From NCBI GenBank assembly GCA_019426215.1, contig CM033402.1, positions 5,518,001-5,582,000 of the forward strand: DNA of 64,000 bases, written 5' to 3'. The position numbers and the translations under genes are program-made. Source of the DNA: Buddleja alternifolia (Eukaryota; Streptophyta; Magnoliopsida; Lamiales; Scrophulariaceae). This document shows positions 46,026 to 58,545 of the stretch, piece by piece (positions within the stretch are counted from its first letter, which is position 1; each line of letters starts with the position of its first letter). The notes below the pieces were generated by a model. It was not told where the DNA came from. It made no database searches and saw only the letters and a program-made list of their open reading frames with translations.

Positions 46026-46692
46026 CAAGGTATTAAATTTCGGTATTGGTATCGATATCGGGGTAGTAAATTTACGGAAATTTTGATGGGAATTTCGGAG
46101 ATATTCAAAATTTCGATTTCGATTTTAAAGAAATCATGGGTATTCATAGAAAAATTTGGAAATTTATAACGAAACTTTGTGTAAGTTTAAATATCATAAT
46201 TATGCATCTTTTACATAAATAATATTGTATATATAATGTATATATAGTGAATTTTGTCAAGTAGTATATATAATTAAAATCTGTGGTGAAAAATATAAAA
46301 TAAATATGATTTGAGAGTAAAGTAATATCAAAATCTCTTAGGAACTTCATTAAAACAAAATACCACAATTTTAATACAAATCATTACTTAAAACCACATT
46401 ATTTTAAATTTTGAAATATTTTGAGTTTGGCCGAATTTAGGGAAATTTCGGGATATTTCAGGAATTTCGGGAACTTTCGGTAGATATTTAACAAAGTAAT
46501 TTTATTAAGAATTCAAGATTTCGGAAAATATCGGAAAATATCGGTAAATATCAGGAAATATCAAAAATATCGAGAAATTTCGATAGATATTCTGTAAAAT
46601 TGGATCGAATGTGAGATTTCACTTCGAGACCCTCGGAAATCCGAAATTTCGGTCGAAATTTCGAGATTTCGGAGGATATTTAAGACCATGCC
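46026..46692 (+). mobile_element. AAATTTCGG-rich element, copy B
   Basis: This shorter copy of 3364-4680 has the same opening (AGTAAATTTACGGAAATTTT), the same tail (TCTGTAAAATTGGATCGAA, then a GACCC block) and the closing ATTTAAGACCATG. It lacks most of the middle of copy A. Confidence 0.6.
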
Positions 46693-46990
46693 ACCAAGAC
46701 CCCGATTTCAAATTGCCACACTCGATATCCTGTCGCCTGATTTCCCCCATTTTCAGTCTTGGTCAGTTAGAGGTGAAAGGGGTAAAAATGTCATTTATAT
46801 TTTCTTTTCTTTTTTTAACTCTCTTTGTATTTTTTTTTTAAATTCAATCTGTTAGGGGCATGAACGTCATTTTACACCTTCCGTCCAATCTTACATCATT
46901 AAGTGAAACTAGAGGATGTAAGATGTAATTTATTAAACTAAGGAATGTTTTTGTAATTAGCCAATACCTCAGGACCCCCGGTGTAATTAG

Positions 46991-46993
<3 letters not shown>

Positions 46994-47024
<31 letters not shown>

Positions 47025-48979
47025 GCTGATGAGTAAGAATCGACCTAGTGGCTTCAGCTGATTCTTATGAGCTATCGAGGCTCGGAGTGTTAGGCAACGG
47101 CAACCATCGATGCAATGTGACTTGCATAGAGTGTAGTAGTGTACTTTACATAACTATACTGGGATTTAGTTTTCATACTAATAAAACTCAATTTCTAAAT
47201 CTCTTTTTTTTTTCGAAGTAGTGATGTAATACTTCTAACTCCTAATCACTAATTTTCGGAATAAGATTGTAAAAACAGTGAAAATGTTCACCTTTTTAAC
47301 TTTCAATTAGAACTCTCTGCCGAGCCGAGCCGAGCCAAATAAGATACACAACATTACAACGGAGATTATAATCTATTTTGTCAAGACTAAGGGTGAGTTT
47401 CTCCAATTTTTGCATAATTTCATATAGATTAATTGGTTATGGCCAAAATTTGAATTTATCAAAATATGATCTTGAATAAAGGAAACAAACAGTCATTAAA
47501 ATAACATTTTCAATCCAAACGCTGGTTTAAAATTTTTCACGGCGGATCAAACGCTGTCACTACTTCCACCACCTTTAAAAGCTGCATAGATGGTATAACT
47601 TGGATCCTTGAACTTGCCCATGGTAGTGACCAGGTCTCTGTCCCATCTTCACCTGATATACATACATACATGTATATATTATATATGCATACCAATAATG
47701 TTCAGCAATGTTGGTAGATAGCTGAATTCTTTAAGCATGCTGTCCAGAATTCGGTGATTTCTCTACCTCGAAGGGATTAGTTTCGGGCATTCGACTGGGG
47801 ACACCCTTGGTTATAACTAAATATATATATATATATATCTATATATGTATATGAGTGTATGTTTGTGTATGTGACTCTCAATCCACATTAAGAATTTAAC
47901 CTTACCGAATTTATTGTTATGGGACCCCTTGTTCCTCCTCCTTGTGCATGCATATGCTCCAAGATACCAACAAGAAATTGGTCAAAAGGTCAAAATTGTG
48001 TAAGATTTGAGTGGAAAAGGGCAAAAAAATGGCATCAAAAGGTAATGATTTAGAGAAATTTGGACAACCCCACATTGTTTCATCCTCTTTAAGGCAAATC
48101 ATGGCCCATTTCAAGCTGTCTACTCGTGGATACAATGCATCTACTTCATTATTTTCTTCTCTATAGAAGAAAATTAAATTATTTTGTATATTGAAAAACA
48201 TATTTATAAACACTTTTCAACAATCATTCATAATTTGAATTGGCAACATCTATGAGATTTAGTGTGTGCATTATTTGTAGGTTCCCACTTGCTTTTGTCG
48301 ACATAGATTTTTACTACATTATTTTTTTCTTGGATAGGAGATAGGTTAGAGAGGCGCAACCCTACTTAGACGTGACCAGAGTAAATATAATTGTCACGAC
48401 TAAATATGTAAATTTGTAGAATAATCATTCTAATAGTTAGAGAAAATCATCAAAAAATTCTTAGTTAGGGAAAATGATGTAGTAATTATGAAGCAATGTG
48501 TAAGATGGTAGAGGGAATAGTATAAAGACATTTAGCATGATGGAATGCCACAAGATTCAAATCTTAGTAAAACGTATTTCTTGATTCATTTTCTATTCTT
48601 ACCCCAAATTCAAATCTTTTGTTACATCATCCGTACTATACTTTCTGTTACACGTACAGATGCGTGTCAAGTGTATACGCGGACGATTATGATGTGGTAA
48701 GAGAAAATTATGTAATGTGAAAAAAAAATCTGACATTTCTCTCTCCACATACTAACCACCCATGTATACACTTGTCGATACGTGCGTGTAACATGAAGTG
48801 TAACACGAATGTGTAACAGAAAATCCAGATTGACACCCCCCCCCCCCCACACACACACTAAGCTCTACATATCTCAAGTGAATGGTAAAAAAATTAGGCT
48901 TGAGTAAGAATTCTGCAAAGCTCCTTACCCCCAAATTGATGTTTTAAAATTAAGTAAAACAAAACAGTTAGTATATTTT
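46994..48979. other. intergenic, no gene supported
   Basis: This is AT-rich sequence with (TA)n at about 46994-47022 and 47821-47848 and a C-run at 48837-48849. Short exon-like frames at 47530-47910 (minus) are noted under rejected items. Confidence 0.4.
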
Positions 48980-48988
48980 AAAAGGTTA

Positions 48989-50030
48989 GAGATATTAGCA
49001 AACACTCCCCAACTTATAAGGTGGTGTACACTTTGCTCCCCTGACGTTTTGAAATGTGCTCCCGACACCCTAACCTTTCAAAAGTGTGCACTTAACCCCC
49101 TGTGACCGGATCCGGCAGCATCTTAGAGAATATTCCCGCTAATGTAAGGGTAAAATCGTCACTCAGGGGGCAAAGTGCTACAAACCTCATAGGTTGGGGG
49201 GTGTCTGCTTTGATATTAAATCTCTTGTATTTTAAAAAAAATTATTTTTTAAATTCAAATGCTCATTTTCCAAAAAGAAAATTAAAATAAAAAATATTCA
49301 AAAAAAGACTGGAGTATCCAAAATAATAATAAAAAAATCAAAAAGTGCTAATAAATTTCTAAATAATAAAAATATATTAGAAGAAAATAAATTCAAAAAT
49401 TCGAAAACAGGAAAATAAATAAGAAAAAAAGTATAAAAATAAAAATTTAAAAATAAAAAAATTAGTAAAAACCTAAAAATTTCTATTTTTATTATTCTAA
49501 TTTATTTTCTTTTTTCTGGATTTCTCAAATTTTTAATTTTCACTTTTTACTTTTCTATTTTTTTATGAACTTTTTCAGAAATTTAGTTGAATTTTTTTTT
49601 TCAGAATTTTCTATTTTTGTACCTTTGACTTCTTTCCTAAAATTTCCAAAATTTTAATGATTATTTCTGAATTTTTCCTTTCTTTTTGCATTTTTTTTCT
49701 CAAATTTATTTTTAATGTTTCAAATTTTTTTATTTTGTCTTTCTTATTTTTGGAAAATTAAGAATATTTGAATTAAAAAAATAAAAAATGCGAGAAATTT
49801 AAGATCTGAGCAGACTACCCCCTAACATATGCAGTTTGTAGCACTTTTCCCTCTGTGTGACGATTTTACCCTTACATGCGCCGGAATATTCCATTATATT
49901 CCGCGGGAAACTAATCGAGGGGGTTAAGTGCATATTTATGATAGGTTAGGGCGTCGGGTGCACTTTTCAAAATGTTAGGGGGCAAAGTGCACATCACCCT
50001 ATAGGTTAGGTGGGTGTCTGCTAATAACTC
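48989..50030. mobile_element. MULE-type foldback element, 9-bp target duplication
   Basis: The inverted ends GAGATATTAGCAAACACTC and (reverse complement of the right) GAGTTATTAGCAGACACCC extend to arms of about 220 bp. A perfect 9-bp duplication AAAAGGTTA flanks them (48980-48988 and 50031-50039), the length typical of Mutator-like elements. The 1042-bp body has an AT-rich, partly self-complementary core and no ORF. Confidence 0.88.
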
Positions 50031-50034
50031 AAAA

Positions 50035-50323
50035 GGTTAATTACACTAACACTCCTTTGAAAATAGTTTAATTACCATCACTTTGTCCTCATAATTACAA
50101 AAACTTCCCCTCCAGAAAGGCAACGTTTACCAAATGTCTTCTAACATTAGGTTTTGTGACGAGAAATGCTTCCCTTGATCTAAGTGTTTGACTGCTACAT
50201 GGACCGGAATACCCTTTGTATAAATTGAAGTTGTGAGGGAGCAAATTGTAATGAAATGAATATAAGATGGTGTAAGATATAATTATGCTATTTTGGAGAT
50301 AATGTAAGTGTAATTAACCCAAC
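50035..50323. mobile_element. MITE with GGTTAATTACACT ends
   Basis: The left end is GGTTAATTACACTAACAC and the right end is GTGTAATTAACC, inverted. The MULE at 48989 inserted within its first bases, since that target duplication overlaps the GGTTA end. Confidence 0.55.
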
Positions 50324-50407
50324 TATTAATTAGGAGGGACTTTTAGTTTTTCCACATTAGTAGCTAATGATATTGCTTTTGATGCAAACCGGGTCCTCTA
50401 TTCCATT

Positions 50408-50546
50408 TTTCAGATTATGTTTCATCTCCTATTTTATTTATTTATATATATGATAAGTGTATAAAATACATATCGCTTATGTATTTAAGGAAAAAAATTA
50501 TAGTCTTGTTATTCATATAAATATTTGAAATAGGAGATGAAACACG
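50408..50546. repeat. short hairpin repeat
   Basis: TGTTTCATCTCCTATTT on the left is matched by AAATAGGAGATGAAACA on the right, about 110 bp away. This is probably another small MITE. Confidence 0.5.
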
Positions 50547-52037
50547 ATTTAGGATATAGGATGTTGTTTGCTTTTGATGGCGTTGATGTCCCTAAAAGAT
50601 ATTATTTGTGTATCAACTATTTAGTTGATTGCTACTAAAAAATATTGGAAGGGAACAAGCCAAGACATCCACTATTTGATGTAGGGATATGGATATGGAT
50701 ATGGATACGGACAATGCGACATGAATATGACATTATATAAATGTGGGACATAGTAGCTCTTGAAGAAATTAGAATACGATATAATTCACACACGATTATC
50801 TAATATAAATTATATATATACAAAAATGGAAGAATGCATATATGTATAGATTATGAGATATTAAATGTGTGTTAATGTCATCTGTGAACTATTATATTAT
50901 CAAAAAGATATATATTACCTGAAAATAAATGTTAAGAAGAAAGAAAGTCGATTTAGATAATGCAATACTAATTTTATAAATCATTTTTTAAAATTTTTGA
51001 CATTTAAAAAAAAATGTTAATTATTTTTTTAACCCTTAAATTTTTGTGAAATATGAAAGAAGAAAAAGATCTCACCTTGTTCGATCAAACACGCCATATT
51101 CAACGTGTTAGACATATCTTAGGTACCAATATTAGACACTAATAAAACAAAACAATTAAAATAAAAAATGGAAAGAAAAATAAAACAAGTTCTTCTAAAT
51201 TCTAATAGCAACAAAGAAACTATAATAATTGAGAAACATTGCTATCATAGATTGGACCAGACATGGTTGGCTGCTGTCTGTCACATAATCAACATTCATC
51301 TCAAGACATTAAATCATGCCCAAATAACCCCAGTCTCATAACGCGTTTAATTATTCATCTGATTTAGTAATTAATGCAAAATAATTATAAATATTAGTAT
51401 CTAGAAACCGTGATTTGGAAAGTATTCATTAATTGAATTCTATGAATCCATTCATTACATTATTTTTTAATGCTCAAATTAAGTGAGGTGGGAAAAATAT
51501 TGGTTATTAGGAGCTCCAAGTCATATCAAATCACAACTTCGGAGTTTCGAGACTCCCCAAATCACAAAAAAATAAAAAATGAAAATAAGTCGATGATATA
51601 GGGTATTGTGCTTAGTAATATAATGTTGACAACCAACATTTTTGGGGTCTTAAAATGATATATATTTAGGCCGATGAAGCCTAGTTTTATTGGCAAGACT
51701 AGACCCAAAATATTATAAGTTTTGGGTTGGGGACATTTGTCTACTTTTATTGTAGTTCTTAGATGATTGTAATATTTGCTAGTTGGTTATACATTGTTTT
51801 TATTTGATATTCATGACTTGTATCATGTAACCGACTAATTAAAAAATGATATTTAATAAATAATAGAGAAAAATCTCATATTATACATCTACTTAAGAAT
51901 TGGTTAAAAGTATGGTTTTTAACTTGTGCGTTTTCTTTTGCCTTGTATTGTCCTTGCCTAAAGGCTAAAATGGTACAAATTGAATTGAGATCCAAAAGAA
52001 AAAAAATGTAGTAGTAGAAGGGAAAATCTGTGATTAT
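50547..52037. other. intergenic, downstream of the bHLH gene
   Basis: AT-rich, with no gene, RNA or clear repeat recognised. Confidence 0.4.
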
Positions 52038-54626
52038 TCATAAGTTTTGAGGCAGTTGGGAATAATAGCCAAAATTGAGGTCTAATTGTGCAAATTGAGC
52101 AGAAGGACGTCCTGGACTTGCGGAATTTTGAATCTTCAGTGCTTCAAATTCCTTGGCTCTCTGCAAGATGAAACGTCGAGAAAAAGCATGCATTATTTAT
52201 ATTATATATTACCAACAAAGTTGCAGGGACTAAAATGATAAAATGTTCAAATTGAAAGGACCAAAATTGTAAAACCTCTAATTTAGGGGACAGAGATAAA
52301 CATGAGCAGATCCATTCCCTTATGAGCCGAGCTTAGTGAGGCCCAAGCTCAAAATTATCGGGCTTTAATATTATAGGTTCAAACTCAACTCATAATTTTT
52401 TTCTTTGGCTCGGTTTAAACTCAGGCTCACATTTTTTACGAGTTTTGGGCTTATCTCGGGCCGGCTCATGAAGTTTTCTCAAATAAAAAAGAGGTAAACC
52501 ATAGAGTCATATTAGGACATTAATCTCAAATAGTAGATCAAATAAAAGTTTACGCTAATGAGTATGTATAATTCCAAAGGTTTCTACAACAACGATTATC
52601 AAAAATTTAGAATCTTTCTTCATATACATGAAGTGACTTAAAATAAAAAGAAGTTTGTTCAAAGTTTCTTTAGACGAAATTTTTTCGGCTAGTATATGCA
52701 TTTCATGTACATAGTAGCTTAAAGCTTAAAAATCTACTAGTCTTATATAAGCTAGCTTAAAAAAAACTTAACTATATGAACAAAAGCATTAAATTAGAGG
52801 TTAATTATGAGTTCGGGCTATTCGGGCTGGGCCTAATATAGCTTAAGCTCGGCTCATAAATTACTCGAGCTCAAGCTTGGTTCGGCTCACATTCAATTAG
52901 GCTCGGCTCAAATATAAGCTGGCCGAACAATCGGGCTTTGAGTAGGCTCGGCTCAATTGACAGTCCAGAGATCCGTTAATTCTTTATGGTACTCAAACAG
53001 TCCTAAACATATTTTATTAAAATGATTTATGAGTGATTAAATTTGATAATGGTAGCAAAGATGGAGGACCAAAAATGTAACTATACCTTGTATATATTAT
53101 CAAACACCTTTGTGGGGTACAAGTAGATGAGAAAATTAACTAGGTCATTTATGGAAAATTTTAGTTCAAACCAGGTCACTTAATTGCAATGTAATTGTCA
53201 AAGGGAGTGAATTATCTTTAGGGATAATTATGAAAAATACCCCCTTTTGTAATGTGTAATTACCAAAAAACCCTCATGTTTTTTAAATTACCAACACCTC
53301 CTACAGGGGCCTAATTGTAAGATTTTAAGGGGTTAAATTGTAAGAATTTCTAAATATATGGGGAATATTATATGAAATACCTTACATGAGGGGGGTCTTT
53401 ATGTAATTTCAGAAATAGGAGGGAGTTGTTGGGTAATTACACATTATACGAGGGGGGTTTGTGTAATTTTTCGTTATATTTATCATGTGATTAGTTACAA
53501 GGTACATTTTACTTGTGTTCGATCAAACCAGATTCAAGCTAGAACTGCTATTCATTTTGTTGGTCTATCGGGATTCGAAGTTTCAAGACAACAGTCAAAT
53601 GACAATAATAAAATTATTTATTTGATGAGACCCACGTCACGTGTATTTCAAAATGAAATGAAGAATAAACATAACTCACCTGCATTGTTTCAATGGCATC
53701 TATGTCCAAGTTAAAGTCATAAAACGTGCTTGCAGCTGTGAGCTTCATAGATAGAAACTGGATTCAAATGCACAAAAAATGTTATCAAGTTTTGATCATC
53801 ATTTCAATAACAAAAAAAATGAAAATAATACACACACACACATATATATATAAAGTTTATTATAAAAGATATAGATTTACTCACCTCTACTTGATTTTGC
53901 AAGGACTGCACATAATTTGTAATCTCATCCAACATTGCTGCCATTCCCATTGTCTGTTCATTTGGTTAAAAATGATTATTAAACCAAAATGTGAAAAATA
54001 CTCGGAACGATCTTAGAGAGTCGAGATTCTCAACTCGTAATTACAATATTCGTTTATGATTAATTTCACGGTAATCTCACCACATGAATAGTTGCAATTT
54101 CTATGAGACTCAGAAACAAGAAAAAAAAAAAAAAAATTGAAAGTGAAAGAATTAATCACCTTGTAGCATCCTGGAACAATGTCTTGCAAACATTTTAATC
54201 TCTCATTAATTCTTCCTCTTCTCACCTGATGCATCCCAGCAGATAAATATAAGCAATGATTTACACCACAAGAAAGTGAAAACCGCAACAAATTAAACTA
54301 CGATGTCATTTTTCATTGCAATTAGCCATGTTTTGGCAACAAAAATTGATTTCGTAGCTTAATATTGTTTACCTCGAATTATTTTAGGGCGAAAAGTGTT
54401 CTTTGTTGCAAAAGGGATCCTTTTTTTCTCAGTCTTAATATTCAAGATCTATTTGGAAACAATTTTTTGAAATCACAACAAAACACTTTGTTGCGATTTG
54501 CGAGTGAGTAGTTTTTGCAACATGGATTGGGCAATGAAGCTAGCAACGAAACATTTCTGTTGTAGATACTTTTATCAACAAAAATTGTACCTTTTCGCAA
54601 CAAACGTGGAATTTTGAATTTCTTGT

Positions 54627-54659
<33 letters not shown>

Positions 54660-55226
54660 GAACTTACCCTTTCTGCTAAACTATGACTATCAGTAGCCTG
54701 GCCTCTTTTGGCTCTAACATGCACAACTTCCTTATCATTGTCTTTCACTTTCTTTCCTCTTCCTCCACTCTACAAACACAAACAAAATCAAATCTTTTAA
54801 CCAAATTATTATATCCCAAAATACCAAATATATACATACGTATATACACCTACATATAATTGAATCAAAAGAGCTTACTTTTTTCCTTGTAATCCCATTA
54901 TCAGAACCTTGATGAGGATATGAATTTGCAGAACTATTTTCCGGGGAAATGATTCTCATTGCTTTCCTCTTACTGTTTTTATGATCATGATTATTTCTCG
55001 AGATGATTTGTTCGGTCACCAAAGTGTTATGATCATTCTGGATAAACAATCCAGGGAAATTTTCGGAGTTTCCAGGGGATTCAGATAACTGAGGAAAAAA
55101 ATTGTCATGGGAAAATCCCATTAAGCTTTGATTTAAACCTGGAAAATGGTTTATGAAATTAATGTTTTGATCAATGTGGTCTGGAGAAGATAAATACTGT
55201 TTAAAGTTTATGTTGTGATCAGCCAT
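52038..55226 (-). CDS. BEE1: bHLH transcription factor, BEE1/BEE3 type (six exons)
   Basis: Exons on the minus strand: 55226-54879, 54769-54668, 54225-54160, 53953-53885, 53757-53680 and 52160-52038. All are GT-AG, giving 261 aa. The N-terminal 116 residues are Asn/His/Ser-rich and poorly structured. The basic region (about 134-156) has H145, E149 and R153, the residues that read E-box/G-box DNA. The helix-loop-helix follows (about 157-200), with IVPGC, AAMLDEI and QSLQNQVEFLSMKL, diagnostic of the BEE/HBI/CIB subfamily XII. The RRGRI variant at 152-156 matches BEE1/BEE3 more than BEE2. In Arabidopsis these act in brassinosteroid-promoted growth. The function here is inferred. The large fifth intron contains two repeats. 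The paralogue assignment is less certain than the subfamily. Confidence 0.9.
52315..52975. repeat. GAGCCGAGC / CGGGCT-rich interspersed repeat in bHLH intron 5
   Basis: Both ends are dense in GGCTCGGCTC / GAGCCGAGC words in inverted orientation around an AT-rich centre. This resembles the repeats at 7660 and 34240 in style but not clearly in sequence. Confidence 0.4.
53218..53475. mobile_element. MITE in bHLH intron 5
   Basis: The left end carries AAAAATACCCCCTT and GTGTAATTACC. The right end is the reverse complement, with GGTAATTACACATTAT and AGGGGGGTTTGTG. It is non-coding. Confidence 0.6.
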
Positions 55227-55393
55227 CTCAATTTAAAGAAGGATTTTTTTATTTTTTTTTTTGAGTTTTTTGGCTTCTTAATATGGACTAATGAGTTGTG
55301 ATTGTTATGTATATATATACATGAGGTGAGATCACAATTTCTATTTTATTTTTTTTGGTTAAATAATGTTAAAGTGAAGCAATTGTAGGGTGC

Positions 55394-55399
55394 CACGTG
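55394..55399. promoter_or_regulatory. G-box upstream of the bHLH gene
   Basis: CACGTG within CCACGTGTC, 168-173 bp upstream of the bHLH start codon. This is a classic bHLH/bZIP site and also an ABRE-like core. Autoregulation or control by related bHLH factors is possible but unproven. Confidence 0.4.
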
Positions 55400-56109
55400 T
55401 CATTTGGAAATTTGCCGTTGTGTTTTATCCCAATCATTTGACTTCATTGTCAAATTATCCAACTTTAAGAAGAGAGACCAAACATGAAATAAGTGCAACA
55501 TAACTTGCCATGTGATTGTGCTGGTATTTGATGAAACCATCATTCTTTGGTTCGAGAGAATATAATTGGTCGATGGTTAAGGACCAAAAACACGGCGCTT
55601 ACGGGAGCACAATTACTTCATTTCGGTTGCCTTTTAGTACGATGTTTTGCCTTGGGAAATGTACAAGAAAATAAACTTACAACTCTATTAACAATATTTG
55701 AACCTAACAATTGTACCAAAAAAAAAAATAATAATAAATATTTGAACCTAACAATTGATATCAGGTCAAGATTATGAGTTCGAGTCTGCCGGATCTCCCA
55801 GGGGCAGACAGTGGAGGTTGACCTTTGACATTTATTATCAGCATCATCCTTTGACTCAACAAGATACTATGGCTATGTTTGGTTACGTTTTCAACCCCAT
55901 TTTGGTCCGAATTTTTGGTCCACTCGTGTTTGGATCGTTAATTTTTTCTCAGAAAAGTGCATTAATTTTTTCTCCAAAAAAAAAGTAATCATAGCTCTGA
56001 CAAACTCTCTCTCTCTCCTCTTTTTCTGTCTCTCCCACTGACAGATTCTCTTCCTTCTCTTTCTCTCACCTCTCACTTTCTCTCTCTCTCTCTCTCACAT
56101 TATATGTTT

Positions 56110-56117
56110 ATGTCGTC

Positions 56118-56166
<49 letters not shown>

Positions 56167-57040
56167 TAGAAAAATTGAAGACGACATATGCAATGTTGTC
56201 TTCAATTTTTTTTTTAATTTTCATAAATTAAATATTTTTTTTCTATATATATATATATTATTATTATTTTTATATATAATTAGAAGACGACATTTACATT
56301 TAAAATGTCGTCTTCATAATTTAAAAAGCAAATGAACAGTGAATTTTTTTATTTGACATATACATTTGAAAAGTCGTCTCCAATTTTCTTTTCTTTTTTA
56401 TAATTTTCATAAATTATTTAACATTCCAATTTTAATTTTTGAATTTGTCTTGGATATTGATTAATGGTTAATGTCACAATAAATTAAAATAAAAGGCAAA
56501 TATGTATATATACTAGAATTTTAAATCTATTTTCTCTCCTATTCAAATAATTTTGTACTTAAATATAATTTTTTATATATTTATATATAATTAAAAAACA
56601 ATCAACAGTGAAAACAACATGTGTCGTCTTCACTGTTGGTAAAAATAAAAAAAAAAAGAAAATTGAAGACGACATTTGAAATGTCATCTTCAATTTTCTT
56701 TTTTTTATAATTATATAGATATAATTAAAAAATAACCAACAGTGAAGACGACATATGATGGTAATAAAAAAAAGAAAATTGAAGACGACATTTGAAATGT
56801 CGTTTTCAATTTTCTTTTTTTCTTTTTAATTATATTTATATAAATATATGTATATATTTATATATAATTAAAAAAGAAAAAGAAAATTGAAGGCGACATT
56901 TCAAATGTCGTCTTCAATTTTCTTTTTTTTAATTTTAGTAAATTAAATATAATTTTATAATTAAATATAATATTTTCTATATATATAATTTTATTTTTTA
57001 TATAAATGGAAGACGACATAGAAAATGTCATCTTCATAAA
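56110..57040. repeat. array of GAAGACGACAT...ATGTCGTCTTC palindromes
   Basis: At least six near-perfect palindromes of about 26-36 bp lie at roughly 56173-56206, 56282-56317, 56660-56697, 56777-56813, 56884-56921 and 57008-57037, with extra half-sites near 56113, 56370, 56625 and 56745. They are separated by AT-rich sequence at roughly 100-bp intervals. They may be protein-binding sites or units of an inserted satellite. Confidence 0.8.
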
Positions 57041-57316
57041 TAAAAAATTAAAAATGAAAAAATTGTTGACTTCAATATTCTTTTTCTTTTTTTAAATTTT
57101 CGTAAATTTAATATAATTTTGTAATTAAATATAATTTTTTATATTATTGGTTATTATAACAATTGACTTTAAATTACAAAAATAATAAATTTTTCAAGTG
57201 ATTTATTTAAAATAAAAATCATAATTGTCTAAAAATGAGCCCCCAGTACAACAAGGACTTCGTTGCCTATTTCTACGACCTCTAACTATTTGCCTATCTT
57301 CATGAGCACGGGAATC

Positions 57317-58545
57317 CTAATAATGACGTTGCATCTCAGAAGGTTGTGTTTCTTCATCGTCACAAGTACTACTATCATTCAAATTAATCTCATGACGAGT
57401 TGATGCAATTGTCCCACTTGACTCCCCGCGATCACGATATGCCGTACTGAATCCCGGCCATGGGATGGGCGAAACATTGAATTGTGAGTGTAAAGGCGCA
57501 AATTCTGGTGCATCATCGACATCTAGAAATGACATATCAACCTGTCCAGATAAAAATTCTCCATGTGGCGCCCATGGAGTGAATGGAAATTGTTCATTTG
57601 GTTGTAGTGGCTGAGGTACGTAACAATCTTCCTAAACATTTCCATATTTCGATACAAGGGGTGCTGATGTAAATGGATCTGCAACAGCTATTTCGGAAGG
57701 CAAATACTGAGGGATGCTATAAGAAGTTGAAGCACCACTAGTAAATGGCTGATCAGGGACATGATATGACTCTGGAGCACCAACAGAAAAGGTCTGATCA
57801 GGATATGATGATGACGCGTGACCAGTGAATGCAGGTCTATGATTGGATGTTGATGGACCTACTCCATCTTCAGAACCATAAGACCTCATGCTACGAGGCC
57901 TCCTTCTTGTTGTTCTTCTTTGCCCAACCTCTGGTGCCTCGATTTGGTCGTTGGTCAAAACATTGGTTGACTGTCTGCGTCTGACGATTCTATGGACATT
58001 GGTAGCTGTGGATCTATGTTGGTCCACCAATGAATTCAGTCCATCTATGTCATGAGGCCTATGATCACATCCAATCATAAGAGCTGACATCTGAGCAGCC
58101 TGAAATGGTATAATACGTCTTAAATAAGAAGAACTAATTAATTTATAGAAACTTAAGCTTGCAAATTATAAGTAAGTTTTCTCTTTACGTACCACAATTT
58201 CCCACAATGGTGGCTCCCCCGGTTGGAATCCCTCCTGTATGACATGCATAGTAGGTGATATATAACGACGTGTAATTTTATTATACCACTCGTCGTATCT
58301 ATCTTCTGTAGTGCATTCGTCAGTGATATTTTCTCCCCACACCGACCGAACAAGTCGATCATTCCACATTGCAATGTAGCCTCTGTGGAATGTCTCCCAG
58401 TTCCGTCCTACGTGCCCCTTGCGGTCGATTCCATGCAAGTACAAATTATTAAATTCAGGCTCACGGGGAATCCCTTGTCGTAGTCCAAACTGACGTAAAA
58501 CTTGTTCGGGATAATGCCCCTCAACGATGGCATAAAATATCAATG
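57317..58545 (-). pseudogene. plant mobile domain (PMD, MAIN-like) gene, 5'-truncated
   Basis: Two exons remain on the minus strand: 58545-58193 and 58099-57317, with donor GTACGT and acceptor TTTCAG. The first holds the end of a PMD, including HYPEQVLRQFGLRQGIP and the YIAMWNDR region. The second is a Pro/Ser-rich, low-complexity tail with one in-frame TAG at 57632-57634. PMD proteins occur both as host MAIN/MAIL factors and inside plant transposons. Sequence upstream of 58545 changes abruptly to Harbinger transposase, so the gene is broken there. Confidence 0.7.

Larger units (their letters stand above)
37357..46993. mobile_element. outer TIR element split by a nest of later insertions
   Basis: The left end (GGATAATTACACTGGGGGTC) and the right end (in reverse complement GGGCTAATTACACCGGGGGT) match over about 80 bp and are flanked by (TA)n. 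With the LTR element (38156-45927) and the AAATTTCGG element (46026-46692) removed, about 1.2 kb remains. No transposase was found. The remaining interior on both sides has CCACCACC/ACCACTGCC-type sequence that reads as one continuous unit. Confidence 0.65.

Noticed and set aside
47530..47910. Exon-like frames on the minus strand with plausible donor and acceptor sites
   Set aside because: Two short frames look protein-like, but they do not join in a single frame at the visible splice sites and no upstream coding exon could be found.
48029..48166. 45-codon plus-strand ORF starting with ATG
   Set aside because: No ribosome context, homology or neighbouring exons. It is compatible with chance in AT-rich DNA.
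53726..54016. 96-codon plus-strand ORF
   Set aside because: It is antisense to bHLH exons 4-5 and the intron between them, a shadow of the real gene.
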